Assembly: GCA_037101405.1 (NCBI GenBank)
Contig: AP017964.1
Coordinates: 558,001 to 622,000, forward strand
Source: Candidatus Megaera polyxenophila
GTDB lineage: Bacteria > Pseudomonadota > Alphaproteobacteria > Rickettsiales > Rickettsiaceae
Length of the DNA stretch: 64,000 nt
Direction: 5' to 3'
The notes beneath the pieces are model-generated. The model was not told where the DNA came from and searched no databases. It saw only the letters and a list, made by a program, of their open reading frames with translations. This document shows, piece after piece, positions 48,702 through 57,386 of this stretch. Position numbers and translations under genes: made by a program. Position 1 is the first letter of the stretch; every line of letters begins with the position of its first letter.

Positions 48702-51700
48702 TTATGGCGTTTTCATTTTATAATCTATCGAATAGTGCATACCACCACCACCGATTACAACTAGAGTTATCGTTATTGTATTATTACCTTGCACTAAATA
48801 TGGCTTAAGGTCAATATTACTCGATCTGTTCCAAGTACACGTATCACCTAAATTCACTGTTCCTCCAGTAGATTTTGTCAAAGTTGCCGTTCCATTAGAA
48901 TTATAAGATAATGCCGTAAAATTTCCTATTGAGATATTACCATTACCGCAATTATGGCTAGTAGATGGCGAACTATAAACGGCCGTATTATTTACTTTCA
49001 CCAAAGCAAAATCATCGTTAGCCATTGCGGTAATTCTGAAGTAATCAATATTACTAACGCTATCTGGTACATTAAAAGTTAGCGTAGAAGTATAAGTACC
49101 GGCAGATATGATATTTGTTCCGGTATAATCATACAAACCAAGCGTTACATTACCGGAATAATTACTTGGATTACTGGTAGTACTCCGTGTGTAATTCGCA
49201 GGGAAAGTGTCAGTTCGGCTTAACAGATTAATTTGGTAAGCCTTACACTTAACATTACTATATACTCTATTACCTGAGCTATCTTTGGTATATAAACGTG
49301 AAAAAATAAATGTCCTATTAGTACCACTAGGGTCTTTATCCGGATCAGTCACGCTTGGCACGCACCAACGCTGCAATGGAGCTACTTCAATCCAACCAGT
49401 AGCACAGCTACCGGTTGCCATTTGTCCAACTGTTGTTTCCGGCCAGGCAGCATAGCCATCTTCCTGGCTGCTATAATTACTGGTCGCAGGACATTTCGGT
49501 TGCGGGATATCAGTACATAAACTCATTTCATATGAAGTCTTATCCCTTATTGCGTACTTACTCTTATCATAGTTGTAACCAGAAAAAGCTGTATCAGTCG
49601 TACTTGAACAATTTGTTGTCTGGCATAAATCCGCACCAGTTGGACTCGTATAGCAATGAATACCCGAATTACATAAGCGGATAGTAACTCCAGTACCTCC
49701 AGAAATAGCGGGCACGCTATCTACGATGGTAGTACACCTACTAGTTTGCTCGGTAGTACACCTTACCGTACCAGGATAAGAAGCTAATTTGGTGAGAAAA
49801 TTCTGGCAATTTACCACATCATTTACAGGAGTACAATTAACAGAATATGCCCCAGAATCAGTTACATCGGAATCAAAATGATAATACTGGCTATCCGCCA
49901 GCGTTTCCCCTAAACTAGCACTTGGTATGTAGCGGTCACTGCTTATATTAGAGATTGTGCATAAATCGGCATTTATTGGACTTGTATAGCAATGACCACC
50001 ATCCAGACATGAATATATAGAAACCCCATTACCTAAACTATTATCAACATTAGTTGTACAAACCTTAGGAGTAGTTCCACAGCGTATCATACCCGGATAT
50101 ACCGATAATTTAGCGATAAAATTCTCGCAATTGACAGTATCACTATTGACAAGATTTGTTAAAACGCAAAGTGTTTCATTTTTTGGGCATTTATCAAGAT
50201 CACGATTTTTAAGACATGCACGTTTACCACCTACATAATATTGATTATTAATATATTCTAGCCCATATAAATAAATAGCGTTCGTATTTACTGACCCATT
50301 ACTATTAACAGGAAAAATATTATTCAAATAAGTACCGTATAAGCTTCCTGGATTTGGAGAATGAGATCCAGAAAACGGAGTTGTAGCTAAGGTAGTGTCA
50401 GTAACAAAAGAATCAAAGTTATATCCTGCTAAATTTACCGAACTTTGTAGGTTGGTAGGGTTATAAACCGTCTTTGGTTGAACTATGGCACTTGTTGAAT
50501 CAGTACCAGAAACAGCCTTCGCCACGAAAGTAGGTGTATAATAGGTACTTGTACATGGGATATCGACATTTGCCGGACTCGTACAATCATAAACCTGCGG
50601 TTTTATAAATGGCGCTCTATTTTCACAACCAATTAATAAATTTCCACCCCTTACACAGATTTGTTTAGGGTTCTGAGCAAACTTAAATACTGGATCAAAT
50701 GCCGACACTCGAGAAATAGAAGCAGTATAGCTCGCTGATCTGCCATTTTTATCCTTAAGAATAACAGTATCAGATACAACAGAAGACATATCAGAACTAG
50801 TTTGGATACGGGGAAAAGTAACAGAAACATCAGCTAATTCTGAGGTATTGATTCCCCAAATCTCTTGGCAAGAAGACGCACTACTAGGACAGTCAGCAAG
50901 ATCATTCATAAAATAAGATTGCGGAGAAGAAGTAGACCCCATTCTTAAACCATATACTATGCGGAAGCCAATTTTATTACAATTAGTCCCAACACAAGTG
51001 TTTGGCACAGGTAACGCAGTTCGCACACAAGGAGTATTCCCACCACTACATTTTGGTAGAATATCAGTTTTAGCAGTAGCCGCATGTAAATCGCTTGCGG
51101 TAGGAAAAGTGCCTGAATGTTCTATAACCGCACATTTATCATTATTAATATCAGTAGTTACATTGTTTGGACATAACGGAACAAAATTTTCATAAGTAAT
51201 CCTTAGAGAGTTTCTAACAAAATTATTCTCTAAAGCTGACACTACACACGGCTCATTTCGAAGAGACGGCAACAAATTACCCCCTGAATCCCTAGAACAT
51301 ATTTTTTGGATATAGGCTGTTTGAAAAGGGGACTGTACTGTCGGACAAAACGGCGGCGGATATGGCCCCATCGGGATATTTACACAACCGTATACATCAT
51401 CATCAACTGCCCTATTAATTTGACCAATTGCCTTTAAAATAGAGCCTATTGCATTACCTATTGTCTCGATTAGCCAACCCACATACCCTAGTAGATCTTT
51501 CATCACAGAAGAAAAAGTCGTTTGCCCATCATCACCTTTACCAAAAAGCATATCAACTAAAGCACCCAGTAATTGGCCAGGAGTTTGGGCAACCTGAACA
51601 GCCATATCCAAGAAAAACAGAAGTACTTTTATTACCGGATGTAACGTAGCTGTTTTATGAGAGGATTGTTTATTTGGATCTAGATCCATAAGGTCAAAAC

Positions 51701-52352
51701 CGTCATTAAAGCTTAAGAAAGCCGGATCTTTATATAAGCATAGCTTAGGAGGAGAAAGTGTAACCGGTAAGCCGTCATAACCAATTACTATATCATCAGG
51801 AACTGTTTTCCCTTCAAAATCCAGGTGTACACCTGCAGTATATCCTGGATCCTCAGGGAAATTAGGTGATAAACCGGCAGGAATAGCAACTCTAGCACAC
51901 ATTCTAAGCAAAGGTATCCCATATCCGCTAGCTAGGGTTACACACTGACCATCCCAATTCAGGGTATTGTCTGTTGTCCAACAAGCCAGAGCATTACATT
52001 GTTGGCCCCTCACCCTTATTTTGGGGTTCATATAAATGCTGTCAGGCGTCTCTTCGCCGCATAAATTCTCATAATAACCTATCCAAGAACCAGGATAACC
52101 TGCCTTAATCAAACATGTGTGGTCATCTCTTCCAGATTCTTTATTCCAAGGAGGGCAAAGGCTATCTCTGTCAACACTTCTGTAGGGCTGAGAAACCCTG
52201 TTGTCCCAATATTCCCTTCTTGTCTTATCGCTATCACCGCAATTACAAGGATCTGTAAAACAAGCTCCTACGGCATCCCAAAATCCTGCATTAGCCGTAG
52301 TAATAGGGTTAGTCATTAGTAATAAAATAATTAAAATAGATTTTTTTATCAC
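48702..52352 (-). CDS. Giant cysteine-rich exported protein, related to N-terminal part of Rickettsiales VirB6-type proteins
   Basis: 1216 residues with a signal peptide (residues 1-22, cleaved near ANA). The start is Cys-rich (ACFTDPCNCGD) and contains ALACWTTD and GCVNIPMGPYPPPFC (residues 322-336), which recalls the long extension of VirB6-type proteins in Rickettsia T4SS clusters. Only two weak hydrophobic stretches (240-255, 288-305) are seen, so the VirB6 channel domain is missing. Two tandem Cys-rich repeats lie at 740-798 and 847-910. Residues 963-997 have a WP-T-G-C-GW-RWC pattern. The C-terminus (1040-1216) is a beta-rich, jelly-roll-like domain. Its start is 10 bases from the VirB4 stop, so they form an operon. 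It may be the surface or periplasmic part of the secretion machine. Confidence 0.7.
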   Translation of the reverse strand: MIKKSILIILLLMTNPITTANAGFWDAVGACFTDPCNCGDSDKTRREYWDNRVSQPYRSVDRDSLCPPWNKESGRDDHTCLIKAGYPGSWIGYYENLCGEETPDSIYMNPKIRVRGQQCNALACWTTDNTLNWDGQCVTLASGYGIPLLRMCARVAIPAGLSPNFPEDPGYTAGVHLDFEGKTVPDDIVIGYDGLPVTLSPPKLCLYKDPAFLSFNDGFDLMDLDPNKQSSHKTATLHPVIKVLLFFLDMAVQVAQTPGQLLGALVDMLFGKGDDGQTTFSSVMKDLLGYVGWLIETIGNAIGSILKAIGQINRAVDDDVYGCVNIPMGPYPPPFCPTVQSPFQTAYIQKICSRDSGGNLLPSLRNEPCVVSALENNFVRNSLRITYENFVPLCPNNVTTDINNDKCAVIEHSGTFPTASDLHAATAKTDILPKCSGGNTPCVRTALPVPNTCVGTNCNKIGFRIVYGLRMGSTSSPQSYFMNDLADCPSSASSCQEIWGINTSELADVSVTFPRIQTSSDMSSVVSDTVILKDKNGRSASYTASISRVSAFDPVFKFAQNPKQICVRGGNLLIGCENRAPFIKPQVYDCTSPANVDIPCTSTYYTPTFVAKAVSGTDSTSAIVQPKTVYNPTNLQSSVNLAGYNFDSFVTDTTLATTPFSGSHSPNPGSLYGTYLNNIFPVNSNGSVNTNAIYLYGLEYINNQYYVGGKRACLKNRDLDKCPKNETLCVLTNLVNSDTVNCENFIAKLSVYPGMIRCGTTPKVCTTNVDNSLGNGVSIYSCLDGGHCYTSPINADLCTISNISSDRYIPSASLGETLADSQYYHFDSDVTDSGAYSVNCTPVNDVVNCQNFLTKLASYPGTVRCTTEQTSRCTTIVDSVPAISGGTGVTIRLCNSGIHCYTSPTGADLCQTTNCSSTTDTAFSGYNYDKSKYAIRDKTSYEMSLCTDIPQPKCPATSNYSSQEDGYAAWPETTVGQMATGSCATGWIEVAPLQRWCVPSVTDPDKDPSGTNRTFIFSRLYTKDSSGNRVYSNVKCKAYQINLLSRTDTFPANYTRSTTSNPSNYSGNVTLGLYDYTGTNIISAGTYTSTLTFNVPDSVSNIDYFRITAMANDDFALVKVNNTAVYSSPSTSHNCGNGNISIGNFTALSYNSNGTATLTKSTGGTVNLGDTCTWNRSSNIDLKPYLVQGNNTITITLVVIGGGGMHYSIDYKMKTP
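49623..49814 (-). repeat. Cys-rich repeat, second copy (protein residues 847-910)
   Basis: Encodes NCQNFLTKLASYPGTVRC, then CTTIVD, and HCYTSPTGADLC. The first copy (residues 740-798) reads NCENFIAKLSVYPGMIRC, CTTNVD, HCYTSPINADLC at 49959-50135. The copies share about half their residues, and all six Cys of the first copy are kept, as is the fixed HCYTSP-x-x-ADLC end. Confidence 0.8.
49959..50135 (-). repeat. Cys-rich repeat, first copy (protein residues 740-798)
   Basis: The pattern NC-x-NF-x-x-KL-x-x-YPG-x-x-RC ... CTT-x-VD ... HCYTSP-x-x-ADLC recurs 107 residues later in the same protein. It implies an internal duplication of a disulphide-stabilised module. Confidence 0.8.
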
Positions 52353-52361
52353 TACACCACC

Positions 52362-54803
52362 TTATGTAATATTATTTAATTCGTCATAGAGCGGCCCTAC
52401 CCAATCTTCCGGCTGGTTACTAGGATATTGTTTTATAATTTTTTCGTACGCTTCTATTTCCAATTTTCCTGAGGATAAAAACCTTGTCATCCCTTGCAAA
52501 CCACCAATACTAAGTTCAGTTGCAATTATCCTACCATCCTGTTTTATCAAAAACATCCTATTGTTAATGGTTAACAATGCTAGTTTTTTTGCTTCCACAG
52601 GGTTCAATTTGAGCATACTTTCCAGATTAGGTATTTTAAATTCAGGGGGTATTATTATCTGAGTCCCCATTAGATTTAACCAATCTAATTCATGTACATC
52701 CTTATGTACATCCTCTAATATACGTATATTTACCGTATTAACAAAAACGCCATTAGCAGAAGCAATGTTTTGTGAGATATCAGAAAGAATTGAAGAATAG
52801 CACCTTAAATTAAATATTGCTGCCATATTATCAATCGCAAAAATTTTCGGACCTGTGCCGATTTTTCCTAACAAATTTTGCATAAAGTATATGATAGCAG
52901 CTTTAACACTGCGCATCGTATTTAACCCATATTCAAATTCTGCTACAAATTTAACCTCTTTTGGGAAATATTTCTTTTTATACTCAACGTCGTCAAATTG
53001 CTGAAGATTAATTACTAATATCCCTCCAGGGTTAATTGTGATTTCTTCTTGCGATTCAAAAACCTCATAATATAAACCACCTGCCATATATTCTTTTAAA
53101 CGCTTCTTTAAAATTTGGCCACTTTCCGAATCGTCGATGGCTTCAATTACTGCAGATAATTTTCGTTCTTCTTGTGGGATTACAAAAACCTTCTCACTAA
53201 CGGCCTTTAGCAAAGTTAATTCCGGCTCTTTTAGAGGGTCAAAATGGTGTTTTGCCAAGATTGTAAAAAATATAAAACAAAAAGCTCGATTTTTTTCATT
53301 ATCTTCTAAATATAAAGGATTAAACAAATTTTTCTCCTGCTGAATCCATACGCCCCCTCTAGCCTTTATATAAAGGCTAGAATCGGAATCATCAACTATA
53401 TGTATTATAGTCGGTTTATATTTATCAGCTTCTGAGAGTAAAAAATTAAGTAAAGTTGTTCGCCCCGACTTTTCTACCCCAAAGATGCAAGTGTTGCTAT
53501 TCCCTTCTGTATCATGAAAGTTCATAAAATATGGAGTTCCTCTCTCAGTCCTAAGTAACGTTACAGCCCTACCCCATGGATTATATTGATTACCGGTAGG
53601 AAAATTATGGAGAGAAGCAAGTGCTGCGGTATTGTCTAAAATTGTCGGTGACATTCTAGAAAGAAAAGCAAAATTTCCAGGTAATTGCGCCCAAAAAGTT
53701 TTTTCTAAATTAATATCTTCTCTTACATGCACTATCCCAATTTTTGCTAATGTATCAGAAGCTTGCTTAACTTGTTTGTTAAGTTCTTTAGCATCATCAC
53801 CGATTATCATACAAGATATTTGTTGATGGCAAAAATAATTTTTATCATCAGTCTCTTTTAAAATTTTATCTAAACCACTGAGAGATTTTAGCTCAGCATC
53901 ACCGCTAATATCGGCTATATAAGCTTGATCCGCAAACAACGGAATCACCTTACTTTTATCAACAAAATAAAAAACTTCAGTTGCAACCATTTCAACAGGT
54001 ATCTGCAAAAATTTATCTAAAGCATCGGAAGACACTTCTTGATATTCTTTTATCGATAACAAAGCCGCAAATTTTTTGCCGTTATCGCCTATTACCTCTA
54101 TCATATCATTACCGACTGCGTATTGATGAGAAGAAAGAGCAATTGAAATATCAGTAACCGGCAATACACACTGCTCTTCATTAAGTTGCATAATTCTTCT
54201 GTATAAAAACATCAAATCAGAATAGCACCGTTCCTCTTCTATTCTAATACCCAGTTTTTCAGCCCCATATTCTTCCAGATCCAATATCAACTTATCAACA
54301 GTTGCACTCAAGGTTTTAACTGCTTTAGCAAAATAATTAATCTCAAAATCTGCAATTCTACTTGCTGAAAGTGAATTAACAAGGGAGTTAAAATTCTTCA
54401 GTTTTAGCTCTGGTGCATCGTGAAGAACCGTAATATATAAACAGTTAACAAACTTATCATGCCAATAATTTTTGTTTTTCCATATCTCATGAATATTTGC
54501 TGAAAACACATTATTGTACGGTACAGTATCATCAAGATTTGCTTTACGCCTTATTGTATGAATCCAGAAAGCTAGCTGGTCTCCTTCAACATTATTACTA
54601 ATAGCACTTCTTACAACCACTCGAAGGTTCGAGAGCTTCTTGCTAATTTTTTCTGAATTAATACCATTAATCTGAAAAATCTGTAGTAATTCACCATTTT
54701 TAGTAAGTAAAGTATTCTTATCATAATGGCATGCAATAGGTACAAAGTCCTCTGATAAAGCGTTATAAAGGCCTTTATCTAATTTTTTCTTAATAAATGA
54801 CAC
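52362..54803 (-). CDS. virB4: Type IV secretion ATPase VirB4, divergent second type
   Basis: 813 residues of the CagE/TrbE/VirB4 family, full length. The family features are plain (ACHYDKNTLLTKNGELLQIFQINGI, WAQLPGNFAFLSRMSPTILDN, FHNF-type TGNQYNPWGRAVTLLRTERGTPYFMNFH). The Walker A loop reads GVEKSGRTT (442-450), with Arg448 where Lys is normal, and the Walker B-like strand reads IFAIDNM (654-660), with Asn after the Asp instead of Glu. This fits the second Rickettsia VirB4 (rvhB4-II type), reported to have poorly kept Walker motifs. VirB3 and the other VirB genes are absent here. Downstream by 10 bases is the cysteine-rich protein. Confidence 0.88.
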   Translation of the reverse strand: MSFIKKKLDKGLYNALSEDFVPIACHYDKNTLLTKNGELLQIFQINGINSEKISKKLSNLRVVVRSAISNNVEGDQLAFWIHTIRRKANLDDTVPYNNVFSANIHEIWKNKNYWHDKFVNCLYITVLHDAPELKLKNFNSLVNSLSASRIADFEINYFAKAVKTLSATVDKLILDLEEYGAEKLGIRIEEERCYSDLMFLYRRIMQLNEEQCVLPVTDISIALSSHQYAVGNDMIEVIGDNGKKFAALLSIKEYQEVSSDALDKFLQIPVEMVATEVFYFVDKSKVIPLFADQAYIADISGDAELKSLSGLDKILKETDDKNYFCHQQISCMIIGDDAKELNKQVKQASDTLAKIGIVHVREDINLEKTFWAQLPGNFAFLSRMSPTILDNTAALASLHNFPTGNQYNPWGRAVTLLRTERGTPYFMNFHDTEGNSNTCIFGVEKSGRTTLLNFLLSEADKYKPTIIHIVDDSDSSLYIKARGGVWIQQEKNLFNPLYLEDNEKNRAFCFIFFTILAKHHFDPLKEPELTLLKAVSEKVFVIPQEERKLSAVIEAIDDSESGQILKKRLKEYMAGGLYYEVFESQEEITINPGGILVINLQQFDDVEYKKKYFPKEVKFVAEFEYGLNTMRSVKAAIIYFMQNLLGKIGTGPKIFAIDNMAAIFNLRCYSSILSDISQNIASANGVFVNTVNIRILEDVHKDVHELDWLNLMGTQIIIPPEFKIPNLESMLKLNPVEAKKLALLTINNRMFLIKQDGRIIATELSIGGLQGMTRFLSSGKLEIEAYEKIIKQYPSNQPEDWVGPLYDELNNIT

Positions 54804-55139
54804 GCTGGTCCTTCTTAAATAGTTGTGATCAAAAATTATCCTCTTTAACGCTTAGAACACTAACCTAATTCAGTCAGTCTTGAGTTATTAAAGAATATAA
54901 CGACTTTTAGTATGGCAGTAAGTTGATGTAAATTAAAATTATTAGTTGTAAAACCAATTCAATTCAATAGCAGTTGTCGCAACGATGCTATAGTAGGGTG
55001 GCAAAGCAACTGCCAAATACACAGAAATTTTTAGAAAAACAGGAGAAAAGGCCTTATAATATCAAGTATGTTCAAAGATATTAAAGAAGGCAATCTTTAA
55101 CAAAAATTTTAACATTGAGAATCAGATTAAACAGATTTC

Positions 55140-56393
55140 CTAATTTGCTTTCTTCAGCGCCCGTGCTTTTATTATAGTTGTGATTGCTATGGCTGATAAA
55201 CCAATTATAGAAACAATTATTGCACTTGGAATAATTGAAATGCTTTTTATGAAAGCATCATTACTATATTGTCTTACACCGTCAGCCATTGCTCCGTCCC
55301 ATAAATTATCTAACGATAGCCCTATCGAATTATGGAAAAACCACCCAAACGCCATAATAATCATGTTAGCAACAGCTCCGGCTAAACCGCTTCTCTCTTC
55401 GGAAACAAAAGTAGATATTTTAGCAAGCATAACTACCTGATAAGCAGAGAAAACGCCAATAACAATACAAACGTAGTCTAGGATGCCAACACTAGCAATC
55501 CCGCTTAGTATATAATAAAAGCATATAATTAAACCTATTCCGGAAGTAATTGTTACACCAAAATAATAACCTGTTTTATCAGCTACATAAGGTAATATAA
55601 CGCAGCCTGCGCTCATGCCGAGTAATATAGATAAAATCAAGAAATCAGCATATACTTTATCAATAGCATAGATATTTATTAAAAACGCACTGCCCCAAGC
55701 GTCAGCAAAGCCTTCCATAGGACCGACCATTAACCCGGCAAAAAAACTGGTAAGTAATAATTTATAATTACAAATTACTGATTTAACATCTGAAATAAGA
55801 TTACGCTCTGATTTTTCCTCTGTTGATTTTGGCATGATGTAATAGGTAAGGATGGCAAGTATTAGGCCGGAATATAGTAATACCTTCAAAGTAGCCTCAA
55901 GCCCAACTGACACAATAACGGGTACAATTAGATTTCCAACATATACTGCTACAATTAGTCCTACCGAAACCATCAACCCTAACATTCTAGCAAATTTTGT
56001 AGGATATATAATTCTAAATATCTGCAGCGCTCCAACAGCTGCGGCAGAAGAACCTATTCCCGTAAGAACTCGCCCGATTAAGGCACTATCCCAACCCATA
56101 GGATAAATTAACGGCAGAAGACCTATAGCAGTTAGAGCTATGCATATAGGCAATATAGCCCTTGCTCCAATTCTGCTAATTGCTATCCCTATTGGAATAT
56201 GGAGAAAAACATAACCTATATAATAAAGACCAGAAAAAGAACCAAATTCACTAGCACCAATATTAAAATTTGACATTACATCATGACGAATAATATTAGG
56301 TAATGAACGTAATACACACTGATAGCAATAAAAAATTGTTATCAATAACCATATTAAAAATGAAATAATTCTATTTTTTTCTGCTGTAGGCAT
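55140..56393 (-). CDS. MFS transporter
   Basis: About 417 residues from the internal ATG at 56393, where the product starts MPTAEKNRIISFLIWLLIT. An alternative GTG at 56480 adds 29 residues that do not look like transporter sequence. Twelve membrane helices are seen with the MFS loop signature GLYYIGYVFLHIPIGIAISRIGARAI and the mid-protein PKSTEEKSERNLISDV. It resembles the Rickettsia MFS group of ProP/GudP-like permeases that may carry osmolytes or sugars. Substrate is not known. No operon partner; the region 54804-55139 downstream has only a weak 7-bp hairpin (54970-55013). Confidence 0.8.
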   Translation of the reverse strand: MPTAEKNRIISFLIWLLITIFYCYQCVLRSLPNIIRHDVMSNFNIGASEFGSFSGLYYIGYVFLHIPIGIAISRIGARAILPICIALTAIGLLPLIYPMGWDSALIGRVLTGIGSSAAAVGALQIFRIIYPTKFARMLGLMVSVGLIVAVYVGNLIVPVIVSVGLEATLKVLLYSGLILAILTYYIMPKSTEEKSERNLISDVKSVICNYKLLLTSFFAGLMVGPMEGFADAWGSAFLINIYAIDKVYADFLILSILLGMSAGCVILPYVADKTGYYFGVTITSGIGLIICFYYILSGIASVGILDYVCIVIGVFSAYQVVMLAKISTFVSEERSGLAGAVANMIIMAFGWFFHNSIGLSLDNLWDGAMADGVRQYSNDAFIKSISIIPSAIIVSIIGLSAIAITTIIKARALKKAN

Positions 56394-56745
56394 AATTATT
56401 TTATTCGATAAACTTTTATAATTTTTGCTTCTGAAATTGGAATAATTTTTTGGCGCAAAATCAGCGTTCTTTATTAACACATTTCTAGGAAAAATACAAC
56501 TACATTAGTAATTGTATTTCTTTATAGAGCTTTCAAGCTTTCTAGAAGCTATTGTCAATTTGGTTGGAATAGAAAGAAGGGGTTAAAAAGCTAAGTTTTT
56601 GAACTTCAGGCAACAAAAAGCCTTCTGGCAATTTTATCCTAGATTGACTTTTTATACCCATAATATTCTTTATTATCTTTCGCCATTAACTCTACAGTGT
56701 TTTACCCAGAATAAATTAAGCTATTTTTTTATAAAGTTTTTACCA

Positions 56746-56775
56746 TTGACAATTACATACTAAATAGTATATATT
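56746..56775 (+). promoter_or_regulatory. Promoter upstream of the YheO-like regulator
   Basis: A perfect TTGACA (56746-56751) is followed after 18 bases by TATATT (56770-56775). The first coding ATG is at 56808, so the leader is about 27 bases. The surrounding 56481-56745 sequence shows no gene. Confidence 0.65.
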
Positions 56776-56807
56776 TATCTGTTATGTAAACTCATTAGTA
56801 TACAAAA

Positions 56808-57386
56808 ATGATTTTATCTAATTATACCCAAATATGTAATGCTCTTGTGCTTTTAATGGACCCATTGATTGAGGTCGTCATTCATGATATTAAGAAAAAC
56901 AAAATAATTTACATCAATGGCAGGCTTTCAGGAAGAAAGGCTGGTGACCCAAGCTTATTAGATCAGGAAGGATTAGATAGCATAGACCAAATAGTCTATC
57001 CAAAAATTAACTTTAATGGGCGGCTTGTAAAATCAATTTCAATTATTCTGCAAGCAAAATGGTTGCTTTGCATCAATTGTGATGTTTCAATATTCAGCAA
57101 GTTAAACGAATTAAGCGGGACATTGTTACAGAAAAATATGGGTAATCAGCCACAATCTCTATTTGTGAATGATTGGCAAGAAAAATTACATGTAACTATT
57201 CATTCTTATCTGCAAACTCATAACCTGCTCTTTGATCATCTAAGGCACGGGCATAAAAAAGCAATTTTGAGATATTTATTTGATCTCGGGGCATTTAATG
57301 AAAAAAATGCGGCGGACTACATAGCAAAGGCCTTGAGTCTTGGTAGGGCAACTGTTTTTAAATACTTAAAAGAATGGAGAAAATAA
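56808..57386 (+). CDS. YheO/DauR-type PAS and HTH regulator
   Basis: 192 residues. The N-terminal YheO-like PAS domain reads LIEVVIHDIKKNKIIYINGRLSGRKAGDPSLL (approximately residues 22-54; the GDPSLL motif is diagnostic). The C-terminal helix-turn-helix is NAADYIAKALSLGRATVFKYLKEWRK, as in DauR, which senses a metabolite such as an amino acid. It overlaps the start of the next gene, an aminotransferase, in a TAATG stop-start, so the two are translationally coupled. An independent promoter precedes it. Such a pair is unusual in Rickettsiaceae as far as I know, and looks acquired. Confidence 0.82.
   Translation: MILSNYTQICNALVLLMDPLIEVVIHDIKKNKIIYINGRLSGRKAGDPSLLDQEGLDSIDQIVYPKINFNGRLVKSISIILQAKWLLCINCDVSIFSKLNELSGTLLQKNMGNQPQSLFVNDWQEKLHVTIHSYLQTHNLLFDHLRHGHKKAILRYLFDLGAFNEKNAADYIAKALSLGRATVFKYLKEWRK

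Noticed and set aside
48702-52352. A full VirB6 channel protein or a phage adhesin
   Set aside because: No multi-span channel domain is seen and no other phage genes are near, so only the relation to the VirB6 extension is kept.
54970-55013. GCAGTTG...CAACTGC hairpin upstream of virB4
   Set aside because: Only seven pairs with a 30-base loop and no conserved RNA motif. Probably chance.
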